Part shown: positions 1 through 6,487 of the stretch, one piece after another | Numbering within the stretch: the first letter of the stretch is position 1 | How the letters are laid out: each line of letters begins with the position of its first letter | Origin: an uncultured Erysipelotrichaceae bacterium | Lineage (GTDB): Bacteria > Bacillota_I > Bacilli_A > Erysipelotrichales > Erysipelotrichaceae | Length of the DNA: 12,376 nt | Assembly: GCA_937893225.1 (NCBI GenBank) | Contig: CALBJM010000405.1 | Location: forward strand, 1-12,376 | Reading direction: 5' to 3' | Notes under the pieces: model-generated | The model's database searches: none | Seen by the model: the letters and a program-made list of their open reading frames with translations, nothing else | What the model was told of the DNA's origin: nothing | Program-made: the position numbers and the translations under genes

Positions 1-148
1 CATCAATCATACCGTTATTTTCATAGTCAAAAAAGCGTCCATCTTGGCTAGGAAATACGAGAAATGGTCTTCCAGCATGTCCATAGACTTTAAATTCCAT
101 GTCTCTTCCTAAGTTATGTGAATATTCTTTGTAGTATTCTGTTTTCAT
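1..148 (-). CDS. Esterase-like alpha/beta hydrolase, N-terminal fragment (cut by window edge)
   Basis: This is the first 49 codons of a gene that leaves the window on the left. The protein begins MKTEYYKEYSHNLGRDMEF and continues with a stretch containing YGHAGRP and VFPSQDGRFFDYEN. This resembles the N-terminal strands of the putative-esterase (PF00756-like) alpha/beta hydrolases of Bacillota. The catalytic Ser-Asp-His residues would lie beyond the edge, so activity cannot be judged. Its ATG (148-146) overlaps the TGA of the upstream ATP-grasp gene in an ATGA junction, which implies translational coupling and a shared mRNA. The family assignment rests on recall of similar N-termini; the substrate is unknown. 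Confidence 0.6.
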   Translation of the reverse strand, partial: MKTEYYKEYSHNLGRDMEFKVYGHAGRPFLVFPSQDGRFFDYENNGMID

Positions 149-1356
149 TTTTTGGTTTTCTCTTTCTTATAGACGTGATTGACAAATTCTTTCACTTCTT
201 TTTTTGTTTTGAAACGTGCAATATAGAATTCGTTGCCCATCGCACTGGATAGGAGTTCTGGCATGCGATCGTGCATGACAATGGATTGCCCAAATCTCGA
301 AAAAATATTTGTGGAAGAGTTTGCATACTTTGTATTGTATTTGTCTCTTCTTCCAACATATACACAGTGGTAAGGTCTGTCTGTTTGATAGAAGCCTTCG
401 TTGTACATTGCCATATTTGCATAGATGAGATATACGTTGATATCATTGGCAAAATTCATCATATCAGGAGAATAGCCTCCTGGTGGACGCATGTTGACTT
501 CTAGGCCTACAAGGTCTCCTTTTTTACCAAGTCCTTGTTTGTCTTCGTAGAGCCTAAAGTATTCCGTATGGAAAAAACGTCCTTTTATAGCAAATGCTTT
601 GATGACAGCAGTTCCCATAGCCAACAAGTCTTTTGGTATTTCTCTTTCACTGTAATACCAGCATTCGTCTGCACTATTCACAATATCCATGATCGGTTCT
701 GGAAAAACATGTGAAGTTTGGAAGATGATATTGCCGTCTTGGTCGGTAATGCCGTCAAAGGAAACGATGCTTCCAGGAACAAATTCTTCCATAATATATT
801 GCGTTTGTAGATGTTGCTTGTAGAAATTTTTAAGTTCTTCTTCATTCGTGATTTTCCAAGTTGTATTTGCACCAACGCCATCATCTGGTTTTACGATAAC
901 AGGATACCCAACGCTGTTGATGAACTTTTTACCTTCATCATATGTGGATACCATGTGATATCTTGCAACTGGTACACCAGCCTTTTTGTAATATGCTTTC
1001 ATGTTGGATTTGGTTTTATAGCGCATGACAGAGTCTTCTTTGTCACCTGTAGTGATATTGAAGTCTGTTCTGAGCTTTGCATCTTGTTCTAACCAGAATT
1101 CATTGTTGCTTTCTAACCAGTCTATTTTTCCATGCTTATGTGCAAACCAAGCAACAGCTCGGTACATTTGATCATAGTCTTGCATATTATCCACGCGATA
1201 ATATTCATCACATGCATTTTTCATTTCATCACTGAGAGATTCATAGGAATCTTCTCCAATGCAAAGAGATGTTCCACCAATGCGTTTCCATGCTTGTGGG
1301 AACTGGTAATACGTTTTTGGAAATGTTGGTGAAATAAAAACAAAATTCTTTCCCAT
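145..1356 (-). CDS. ATP-grasp ligase of unknown substrate (carboxylate-amine ligase type)
   Basis: A 403-residue soluble protein with an ATP-grasp fold. The N-terminal part (about 1-110) looks like the pre-ATP-grasp domain. K156 sits in VIVKPDDGVGA, which looks like the ATP-binding lysine plus glycine-rich loop. MEEF at 189-192 would hold the adenine-contacting strand, and E286 and N288 in GLEVNMRPPGG are the expected metal ligands. ATP-grasp enzymes activate a carboxylate as an acyl-phosphate and join it to an amine or thiol; the substrate here cannot be read from the sequence. The ATG at 1356 is preceded by GGAGAAC, a reasonable ribosome site. It is transcribed away from the chorismate mutase gene and overlaps the downstream esterase gene by 4 bases. 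The pair suggests linked ligation and hydrolysis, but that is inference. No signal peptide is seen. Confidence 0.8.
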   Translation of the reverse strand: MGKNFVFISPTFPKTYYQFPQAWKRIGGTSLCIGEDSYESLSDEMKNACDEYYRVDNMQDYDQMYRAVAWFAHKHGKIDWLESNNEFWLEQDAKLRTDFNITTGDKEDSVMRYKTKSNMKAYYKKAGVPVARYHMVSTYDEGKKFINSVGYPVIVKPDDGVGANTTWKITNEEELKNFYKQHLQTQYIMEEFVPGSIVSFDGITDQDGNIIFQTSHVFPEPIMDIVNSADECWYYSEREIPKDLLAMGTAVIKAFAIKGRFFHTEYFRLYEDKQGLGKKGDLVGLEVNMRPPGGYSPDMMNFANDINVYLIYANMAMYNEGFYQTDRPYHCVYVGRRDKYNTKYANSSTNIFSRFGQSIVMHDRMPELLSSAMGNEFYIARFKTKKEVKEFVNHVYKKEKTKK

Positions 1357-1385
1357 AGTTGTTCTCCATTATTGTCTTTGAAAAA

Positions 1386-1414
1386 ATAGTAACACAAATC
1401 CCAATAATTGTAGA
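1386..1414 (-). promoter_or_regulatory. Probable promoter of the ATP-grasp/esterase operon
   Basis: Read on the minus strand, TCTACA (1414-1409) is followed after 17 bases by TACTAT (1391-1386). A TG one base upstream of the -10 box makes it an extended -10. This places the transcript start about 22 bases before the ATP-grasp ATG, leaving room for the GGAGAAC ribosome site. The call is based on pattern only. Confidence 0.45.
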
Positions 1415-1421
1415 AAAAGTA

Positions 1422-1427
1422 TATAAT
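1422..1427 (+). promoter_or_regulatory. Candidate -10 box for the chorismate mutase/yqeY unit
   Basis: A perfect TATAAT lies 46 bases before the chorismate mutase ATG. No convincing -35 box lies 16-18 bases upstream (the hexamer there is close to TCCCAA), so it would be a weak or activator-dependent promoter. It sits just beyond the -35 box of the opposing ATP-grasp promoter, so the two divergent promoters would share a very short region. Confidence 0.35.
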
Positions 1428-1472
1428 CTTTTGTATAGAATTAACGAGGTTTTCTGAAAGAAGGTTTCATAT

Positions 1473-1748
1473 ATGACAAGATTAGACAAAGATAGACAAG
1501 TAATTGATGAAATTGATGAGCAAATTGCCGCATTGTTTGAAAAGCGTTTTGAAACAGTGAGAGATGTTATTGCTTATAAAATTGAGAATCGTTTGCCTAT
1601 TTTGAATTCTGATAGAGAAAATGAGATTACACAAAAGAATGTAGCAAGAATCGATGATGAAGACGTGAAACCATATTTTGAAGCATGGTATAAAGACTTG
1701 TTAGCGTTGAGTAAAGAATTTCAACGACAAATACAAGATGAAATGTAG
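1473..1748 (+). CDS. aroQ: Chorismate mutase, AroQ class, stand-alone
   Basis: A 91-residue all-helical domain that would convert chorismate to prephenate, the branch step toward Phe and Tyr. Its residues match the E. coli P-protein mutase at a constant offset of three: R8, R25, K36, R48 and E49 correspond to R11, R28, K39, R51 and E52. S80 and Q84 match the conserved S...Q pair of the last helix. N45 stands where E. coli has D48. It is a single-domain enzyme with no prephenate dehydratase, dehydrogenase or DAHP synthase fused. GAAAGAAGG nine bases upstream supports the ATG at 1473. Only 9 bases separate it from yqeY, so the two are probably cotranscribed. The enzyme should be cytoplasmic. 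The symbol aroQ is used here for the mutase class, not for type II dehydroquinase. Confidence 0.87.
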   Translation: MTRLDKDRQVIDEIDEQIAALFEKRFETVRDVIAYKIENRLPILNSDRENEITQKNVARIDDEDVKPYFEAWYKDLLALSKEFQRQIQDEM

Positions 1749-1757
1749 GAGGTTTAT

Positions 1758-2204
1758 ATGGGAGAGTTATTAAAGCAATTAAGAAAAGACAACATGATGG
1801 CTATGAAAGAACATGATAGCGTTAAGAAGGGTGTTCTTGGCATGGTGATTTCTGGTATTGCGTTGGGTGAAAAAGAACAAGGTAAAGAGTTTACTAAACC
1901 AGAGGAATTAACGTATGTGCAAAGAGAATTGAAGCAGACAAGAGATTCTTTGGAACAAACACCTGCAGATCGTATAGAATTGATTTCTGAGACAAAGCGT
2001 AAGATTGAAATTCTTGAATCATATTTACCTAAACAATTGAATGAAGATGAAATTGCTGAAGCAATTCATACGATTATGGAAGAAAAGGGCTTAGAAGCTA
2101 CAAAGAAATCACAAGGTCCTATCATGAAAGAAATCATGGCAAAGTATAAGGGCCAAGTTGATGGCAAGCTTGTAAATAAGGTTCTTGGTACTATTTTACG
2201 TTAA
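1758..2204 (+). CDS. yqeY: GatB/YqeY domain protein
   Basis: A 148-residue cytoplasmic protein matching the whole length of the YqeY family, which is related to the tRNA-binding tail domain of GatB. It starts MGELLKQLRKDNMMAMKE, has a charged helical N-terminal half, the family-typical phrase ESYLPKQLNEDEI near 87-99, and a C-terminal small helical domain ending KLVNKVLGTIL. By analogy to the GatB tail it may bind tRNA, but no biochemical role is firmly known. An AGGAGG-type site (GTAGGAGGTTTAT) precedes the ATG. It lies 9 bases after the chorismate mutase gene and ends inside a terminator hairpin, so it is the last gene of a two-gene unit. In other Bacillota yqeY usually follows rpsU, which is not present here. 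Confidence 0.88.
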   Translation: MGELLKQLRKDNMMAMKEHDSVKKGVLGMVISGIALGEKEQGKEFTKPEELTYVQRELKQTRDSLEQTPADRIELISETKRKIEILESYLPKQLNEDEIAEAIHTIMEEKGLEATKKSQGPIMKEIMAKYKGQVDGKLVNKVLGTILR

Positions 2205-2227
2205 TCATCCTAATGGATGATTTTTTG
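2203..2227 (+). terminator. Rho-independent terminator of the chorismate mutase/yqeY unit
   Basis: AATCATCC and GGATGATT form an 8-bp stem with a TAAT loop, followed by a run of T. The 5' arm starts within the TAA stop codon of yqeY. Confidence 0.85.
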
Positions 2228-2255
2228 TTGACTTAAAGTGAGCTTTAATTATTAA
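2228..2255 (+). promoter_or_regulatory. Candidate promoter with internal palindrome for the amino-acid ABC operon
   Basis: TTGACT (2228-2233) and TATTAA (2250-2255) are spaced by 16 bases and form a moderate sigma-A-like promoter. An exact inverted repeat, TTAAAG-TGAG-CTTTAA (2233-2248), fills the spacer and could be a repressor operator. The remaining leader to 2337 is about 75 bases and shows no clear terminator or riboswitch fold. It contains only an 11-codon frame, MSGEKVKRYVK, at 2274-2309, without a good ribosome site. Confidence 0.4.
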
Positions 2256-2337
2256 ACTGGATTCTGCGAGCATATGAGTGGCGAGAAAGTAAAGCGTTAT
2301 GTAAAATGAGAAGGTATTTTGGGGAGAGTGAGAGTAC

Positions 2338-3009
2338 ATGGATGCAAGAGTATTACAGATTCTGAGCGATTCTTTTTCAAAAATATTGATTCCAGGATTG
2401 CTTGTTACAATTCCATTAACATTGATATCTTTTGTATTGGCAATCGTTATTGCAGTCATTGTGGCAATGGTGCAGTATGCGAAAGTTCCAGTATTAAAAG
2501 AAATTTGTAGGTTTTATATTTGGTTGATTCGTGGAACGCCATTACTTGTACAATTGATGGTTGGCTTTTATGGGCTGAAGGCAGTTGGCATAGAGACGAC
2601 AGCGTTTGTGACTGCAGTAGTTGTTTTTGCTTTAAATGAAGGCGCATATTGTGCAGAAACAATTCGTGGAGCATTAGAAAGTGTGCCTTCTGGGCAATTG
2701 GAAGCTGGATATTGTGTTGGTATGAACTATATGCAAATCATGTGGCATGTTGTTTTGCCCCAAGCATTTAGGACGGCATTCCCTGCTTTAGGCAATTCAT
2801 TAATATCCATGGTGAAAGATACATCATTGGCTTCAAATATTACTGTTGTTGAAATGTTTATGCGCACTAGACAGATCATTGGTAGAACATACGTGTATTT
2901 GCCTTTGTATATTGAAGTGGCAGCTGTATATTTGTTGTTTTGTTCTGTGATTTCTTGGCTACAGAAATTAGGGGAAAAGAGATTAGCAAGGTATGGAGGT
3001 ACGAAGTGA
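2338..3009 (+). CDS. Polar amino acid ABC transporter permease (HisM/GlnP family)
   Basis: A 223-residue inner-membrane permease, full length for the family. Hydrophobic segments lie at about 18-46, 58-80, 86-103, 140-158 and 190-212. The early RGTPLLVQ motif at 65-72 is typical of polar amino acid permeases. The cytoplasmic EAA loop (about 117-143, EAGYCVGMN...LPQA) is where the ATPase docks, and KDTSLAS follows at 160-166. It would form a homodimer with the ATPase encoded immediately downstream. GGGGAG at 2321-2326, 11 bases before the ATG, is the likely ribosome site, with rather long spacing. Its TGA is one base from the next ATG. The substrate is inferred from family only: cystine, glutamine or another polar amino acid. 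Confidence 0.92.
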   Translation: MDARVLQILSDSFSKILIPGLLVTIPLTLISFVLAIVIAVIVAMVQYAKVPVLKEICRFYIWLIRGTPLLVQLMVGFYGLKAVGIETTAFVTAVVVFALNEGAYCAETIRGALESVPSGQLEAGYCVGMNYMQIMWHVVLPQAFRTAFPALGNSLISMVKDTSLASNITVVEMFMRTRQIIGRTYVYLPLYIEVAAVYLLFCSVISWLQKLGEKRLARYGGTK

Positions 3010-3010
3010 T

Positions 3011-3757
3011 ATGGCTGTATTAGAAATTCGGGATATCCATAAATCTTTTGGACAATTGCAAGTATTGAATGGTGTTGATTTGACGGTTAACAAAGGAGAT
3101 GTTGTAGCTATTCTTGGGCCAAGTGGTTCAGGTAAGACGACTTTGTTGCGCTGTATCAATTTCTTAGAACAGGCGAATCATGGTGTAATGACATTTGATG
3201 GGAAGACATATGATCTCTCTAAAATGCAAAAAAATGATATTCGTGATATTCGTAAAAAAACAGGGTTTGTATTTCAAAACTACAATTTGTTTGCGAATAA
3301 AACGGCATTGCAAAATGTCACGCTTGGTCTTACAACTGCACGAAAAATAGGCAAAAAAGAAGCAGAGCGAATTGGTTTAGAAATGCTTGAAAAAGTAGGA
3401 ATGAAAGATCGTGCTTCTCACTATCCTTCTCAATTATCAGGTGGTCAACAGCAACGTGTGGCAATAGCACGAGCTTTAGCAACAAATCCAGAAATTATTT
3501 ACTTTGATGAGCCAACTTCAGCATTGGACCCCGAATTGATTGGGGAAGTATTAAGTGTTATGCAAGATCTAGCGAAAGATGGTATGACAATGATCGTTGT
3601 TACACATGAAATGTCTTTTGCCAGAGACGTTAGTAATCATGTAATTTTCATGGAAGGTGGAAATATTATTGAACAGGGGTCATCAAAGGAATTTTTTGAA
3701 AATCCAAAACAAGAAAGAACAAGAGAATTTTTACGCATGGAAAGTGTAAAAAAATAA
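3011..3757 (+). CDS. Polar amino acid ABC transporter ATP-binding protein (GlnQ family)
   Basis: A 248-residue ATPase that powers the importer. Walker A is GPSGSGKTT (36-44), the Q-loop is Q89 in FVFQNYNLF, the signature is LSGGQQQR (142-149), Walker B is IIYFDEPTSALDP (catalytic E167), and the switch histidine is H199 in VTHEM. All motifs are intact. An in-frame ATG 18 bases earlier (2993) would give a longer form. The ATG at 3011 is preferred because GGAGG (2995-2999) lies 11 bases upstream of it and the protein then begins MAVLEIRDIHKSFG as usual. It is the middle gene of a permease-ATPase-lipoprotein operon and is followed by the lipoprotein gene after 18 bases. Confidence 0.94.
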   Translation: MAVLEIRDIHKSFGQLQVLNGVDLTVNKGDVVAILGPSGSGKTTLLRCINFLEQANHGVMTFDGKTYDLSKMQKNDIRDIRKKTGFVFQNYNLFANKTALQNVTLGLTTARKIGKKEAERIGLEMLEKVGMKDRASHYPSQLSGGQQQRVAIARALATNPEIIYFDEPTSALDPELIGEVLSVMQDLAKDGMTMIVVTHEMSFARDVSNHVIFMEGGNIIEQGSSKEFFENPKQERTREFLRMESVKK

Positions 3758-3775
3758 AATTAGGAGGAGAGAAAA

Positions 3776-4603
3776 ATGAATAAAGTATTATCTACAGTTT
3801 TATCCGCATTTATGATTGCTTCTTTAGCTGGATGCGCATCTTCATCTGCATCTAGTAAAGCTGCATCAACAACTTCTGCAGAAGGTGATCATCTTGCTAG
3901 GATTCAGGCAGCTGGTAAGATCACAGTAGCTACGGAAGGCGTATGGGCACCATTTACATATCATGATGAAACAAGTGATGAGTTAGTTGGTTTTGATGTG
4001 GAAGTTGCTAAAGAAGTGGCAAAAAAATTGGGTGTAGAAGCTGAATTTAAAGAAGTGAACTTTGATGGTGGTTTAACAGGTGTACAACAGGGTACATTTG
4101 ATATGATGGCAAATGGTGTGGATGTCACAGAAGAAAGAAGTAATTCTTATGATTTTACAGAGCCTTATGCGTATGATCATGCGGTCATTGTGACGAGTGC
4201 AGACAATGATTCTATTAAATCCTTTGAAGATCTAAAGGGAAAAACAACTGCCAATAGTGTAGGTTCTACATATGCACAAATGGGTGAAGATAATGGTGCA
4301 AGTGTAACAAATGTGGATACGCTTGGTGAAACAATGGATCTTGTATTAAATGGAACGGTGGATGCAACGATCAACGCAAATACTTCTGTACAGGATTACT
4401 TCAATACAACAGGAAATGCTGATAAGTTAAAGGTTGCTGCTACAGATTCAGAAACAACGGACTATGCGTATCCTTTAAAGAAGGGTACTGACAATGATAC
4501 GCTTCGTGAAGCTATCAATAAAGCAATCAAAGAACTACGTGAAGAAGGAAAGCTAAAAGAAATTTCTGAAAAATATTTCGGTGCAGATATTACTGCTGAA
4601 TGA
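3776..4603 (+). CDS. Polar amino acid ABC transporter substrate-binding lipoprotein
   Basis: A 275-residue extracellular lipoprotein. The signal sequence MNKVLSTVLSAFMIASLAGC ends in an LAGC lipobox with C20 as the lipidated residue, followed by a Ser/Ala-rich linker (to about 36). The rest is a type II periplasmic-binding fold of SBP_bac_3 type, with VATEGVWAPFTY (51-62), VGFDVEVAKEVAKKLG (71-86), and R121 in TEERSNSYDF, the usual ligand-carboxylate contact. ATINANTS at 197-204 lies in the second lobe, where many relatives carry an acidic residue; here Asn occupies it. The WAPFT and GFDVEV patterns resemble cystine binders such as TcyA/FliY, so cystine is my best guess, with other polar amino acids possible. 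A strong AGGAGG lies 8 bases upstream. It is the last gene of the operon. Confidence 0.92.
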   Translation: MNKVLSTVLSAFMIASLAGCASSSASSKAASTTSAEGDHLARIQAAGKITVATEGVWAPFTYHDETSDELVGFDVEVAKEVAKKLGVEAEFKEVNFDGGLTGVQQGTFDMMANGVDVTEERSNSYDFTEPYAYDHAVIVTSADNDSIKSFEDLKGKTTANSVGSTYAQMGEDNGASVTNVDTLGETMDLVLNGTVDATINANTSVQDYFNTTGNADKLKVAATDSETTDYAYPLKKGTDNDTLREAINKAIKELREEGKLKEISEKYFGADITAE

Positions 4604-4610
4604 TTTGAAC

Positions 4611-4637
4611 AAGTCAATGGAAACATTGGCTTTTTTT
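4611..4637 (+). terminator. Terminator of the amino-acid ABC operon
   Basis: GTCAATG and CATTGGC (one G-U pair) form a 7-bp stem with a GAAA tetraloop and are followed by seven T. It lies 8 bases after the lipoprotein stop codon. Confidence 0.8.
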
Positions 4638-4651
4638 GTTTATCTGCATAT

Positions 4652-4679
4652 AAAAACTGAAGGCAAAAATGTCTTCAGT
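4652..4679 (-). terminator. Terminator of the aldolase/isomerase/tcdA operon
   Basis: On the minus strand ACTGAAGAC and GCCTTCAGT pair over 9 positions (one G-U pair) around an ATTTTT loop and are followed by TTTTA. It lies 3 bases after the tcdA stop codon. It converges with the plus-strand terminator 14 bases away. Confidence 0.75.
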
Positions 4680-4682
4680 AAC

Positions 4683-5390
4683 TTATTGAATCAATTCTCG
4701 TACGATCCAACTTGCGGCCATAAGACCAGCTACGCTTGGAACAAATGCAGTAGAGCCTGGTACTGAACGTTTATGGACGCCATCTTCTGTGTATTGTGTT
4801 TTGACAGGGAGTTCTTTTGAACATACAACTTTGAGTTTGTTGATATGTCTTTTCTTTAACTCATGACGCATGACTTTTGCTAATGGATCATTTTTTGTTT
4901 TGTAGATGTCTGTGATTTCAAGCTGGGTTGGGTCTAGTCTATTTCCACATCCCATGCAAGAAATGATTGGTGTTTTTGTTTGTTTTGCATAGAGAACCAT
5001 GTCGATTTTGGCTGTGACTGTGTCAATAGCGTCTACAACATAGTCATATTTTGAAAAATCAAATTCTTGTCTTTTTTCTGGTAAGTAGAATGTTGTGTAT
5101 TTGTGCACGATGGCTTCTGGATTGATGTCTAAAATTCTTTTTTCTGCTACATCAACTTTATATTGTCCAATCGTAGAGCGTGTTGCGACGATTTGTCGGT
5201 TGATGTTTGTCATAGCAACAGTGTCATTATCTATGATGTCGATTTCACCTATTCCACTTCTTGCTAATGCTTCAACAACATATCCTCCTACACCACCAAT
5301 CCCAAATACTGCAACTCTTTTTTTCTTGAGTTTTTCTATATTTTGTTTGCCTATGACAACTTCTGTTCGAATGAATGGTTCTTGTGACAT
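4683..5390 (-). CDS. tcdA: tRNA threonylcarbamoyladenosine dehydratase, TcdA family (ThiF/HesA type)
   Basis: A 235-residue E1-like (ThiF/MoeB) enzyme that would cyclise t6A37 of ANN-decoding tRNAs to ct6A using ATP. The nucleotide-binding loop is FGIGGVGG (29-36), followed by D54-N55-D56 and the N62-I-N64-RQ motif that binds ATP in E1 enzymes. VDAIDTVTAK and the TcdA-like GCGNRLDPTQLEITDIYKT follow, and the C-terminal RSVPGSTAFVPSVAG is also family-typical. Relatives often have SMGAGN where this protein has SCMGCGN. An in-frame TTG 15 bases upstream is possible, but the ATG at 5390 has AGAGG seven bases before it and gives the usual MSQEPFIRTE start. It is the last gene of a minus-strand operon, 34 bases after mtnA. 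ThiF-family sulfur or ubiquitin-like activation is the less likely alternative. Confidence 0.88.
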   Translation of the reverse strand: MSQEPFIRTEVVIGKQNIEKLKKKRVAVFGIGGVGGYVVEALARSGIGEIDIIDNDTVAMTNINRQIVATRSTIGQYKVDVAEKRILDINPEAIVHKYTTFYLPEKRQEFDFSKYDYVVDAIDTVTAKIDMVLYAKQTKTPIISCMGCGNRLDPTQLEITDIYKTKNDPLAKVMRHELKKRHINKLKVVCSKELPVKTQYTEDGVHKRSVPGSTAFVPSVAGLMAASWIVRELIQ

Positions 5391-5424
5391 GTGTATACCT
5401 CTCAATGTATTGATTTTACAACAT

Positions 5425-6477
5425 TTATTGGTGATTGAAGAGCTTTTTTAAATTTACATCAAATGGAGGATAAACAATGCCTTTTTCTGTGACAATGGCT
5501 GTTAGAAGAGAGTGGTCGGTGACATCGAAAGATGGGTTGTATTTTTTGATGTCTTTTAGGATCATAGGTTCTTTGTACCACATTTCACCGATTTCTTCTT
5601 CGTTTCTTTCTTCAATATGGATGTGTTGGCCATCTGGTGTGTTGAAGTCGATCGTAGAAGAAGGAGCAAGTGTGTAGAAAGGAATATTGTAGTATTTTGC
5701 CAATATAGCTACACCGCTTGTGCCAATCTTATTTGCAAAATCTCCATTTGCAGCAATGCGGTCACACCCAACCATGGCACATTGAATCTTTCCTTGTTTC
5801 ATAACGATGCTTGCCATGTTATCACAAATAGAAGTGACATCAATGCCTGCTTTAAATAGTTCGTAGCTTGTTAAGCGTGCACCTTGCAGCAGGGGACGCG
5901 TTTCATCAGAATAGACGTGAATATGCATGCCTGATTCGTGTGCTAAATACATTGGTGCTGTAGCTGTTCCATAGCCTAAGCATGCTAAATAGCCAGCATT
6001 GCAATGTGTCAAGATGCCATCCCCTTCATGTAGAAGTGTTAGCCCGTATTCTGCTATTTTTTGATTCATGGCAATATTTTCCGCATCAATGCGTTTTGCT
6101 TCATCAATGAGGCCTTTTTTGATGGTTCTTGTGTCTTCTTTGTGTTCTACTACATAGTTTTTCATTCTTTGCAATGCCCACGAGAGATTGACAGCAGTTG
6201 GGCGCGCAGTATTGAGGTAGTTTGCTTGTTGATCAAATGTTTCTTTGAATTGTGTGTAGTTTGTATGTTGATCGTATTGTGCTAATACTGCCATGGCGTA
6301 TCCAGCAAAGACACCGATCGCTGGTGCACCACGTACTTGTAATAGTTTTATTGCATCCCACATTTGTTGAAGGGTCGTAAGTGTGAGATAGTTTTCGTGG
6401 TTTGGGAGTTGTGTTTGATCGAGAATGATGAGTTGTTTTGCATCGTGTGTAATTTGTATGACTTGTAGTTGTTGCAT
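5425..6477 (-). CDS. mtnA: S-methyl-5-thioribose-1-phosphate / 5-deoxyribose-1-phosphate isomerase
   Basis: A 350-residue aldose-ketose isomerase of the MtnA/eIF2B-like family, converting a 5-substituted ribose-1-phosphate to the ribulose-1-phosphate. Motifs in order are VRGAPAIG (48-55), TARPTAVNLSWAL (90-102), LTHCNAG with the catalytic C159, DETRPLLQGARLT (191-203), DNMAS, GCDRIAANGDFANKIGT with the catalytic D239, and APSSTID. C159 and D239 fall within one residue of the catalytic pair in B. subtilis MtnA, and the length is standard. An upstream in-frame ATG at 6513 exists, but the ATG at 6477 has AAGGAGAAC just before it. It starts 10 bases after the aldolase stop. No other methionine-salvage gene (mtnK, mtnW, mtnX, mtnD) is in view. 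Whether the substrate is the methylthio or the deoxy sugar cannot be read from the sequence. Confidence 0.9.
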   Translation of the reverse strand: MQQLQVIQITHDAKQLIILDQTQLPNHENYLTLTTLQQMWDAIKLLQVRGAPAIGVFAGYAMAVLAQYDQHTNYTQFKETFDQQANYLNTARPTAVNLSWALQRMKNYVVEHKEDTRTIKKGLIDEAKRIDAENIAMNQKIAEYGLTLLHEGDGILTHCNAGYLACLGYGTATAPMYLAHESGMHIHVYSDETRPLLQGARLTSYELFKAGIDVTSICDNMASIVMKQGKIQCAMVGCDRIAANGDFANKIGTSGVAILAKYYNIPFYTLAPSSTIDFNTPDGQHIHIEERNEEEIGEMWYKEPMILKDIKKYNPSFDVTDHSLLTAIVTEKGIVYPPFDVNLKKLFNHQ

Positions 6478-6487
6478 GTTGTTCTCC

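Noticed and set aside
2274..2309. An 11-codon open frame (MSGEKVKRYVK) in the leader of the amino-acid ABC operon, considered as a leader peptide.
   Set aside because: No good ribosome site precedes it, it has no run of regulatory codons, and no attenuator hairpin lies between it and the permease gene.
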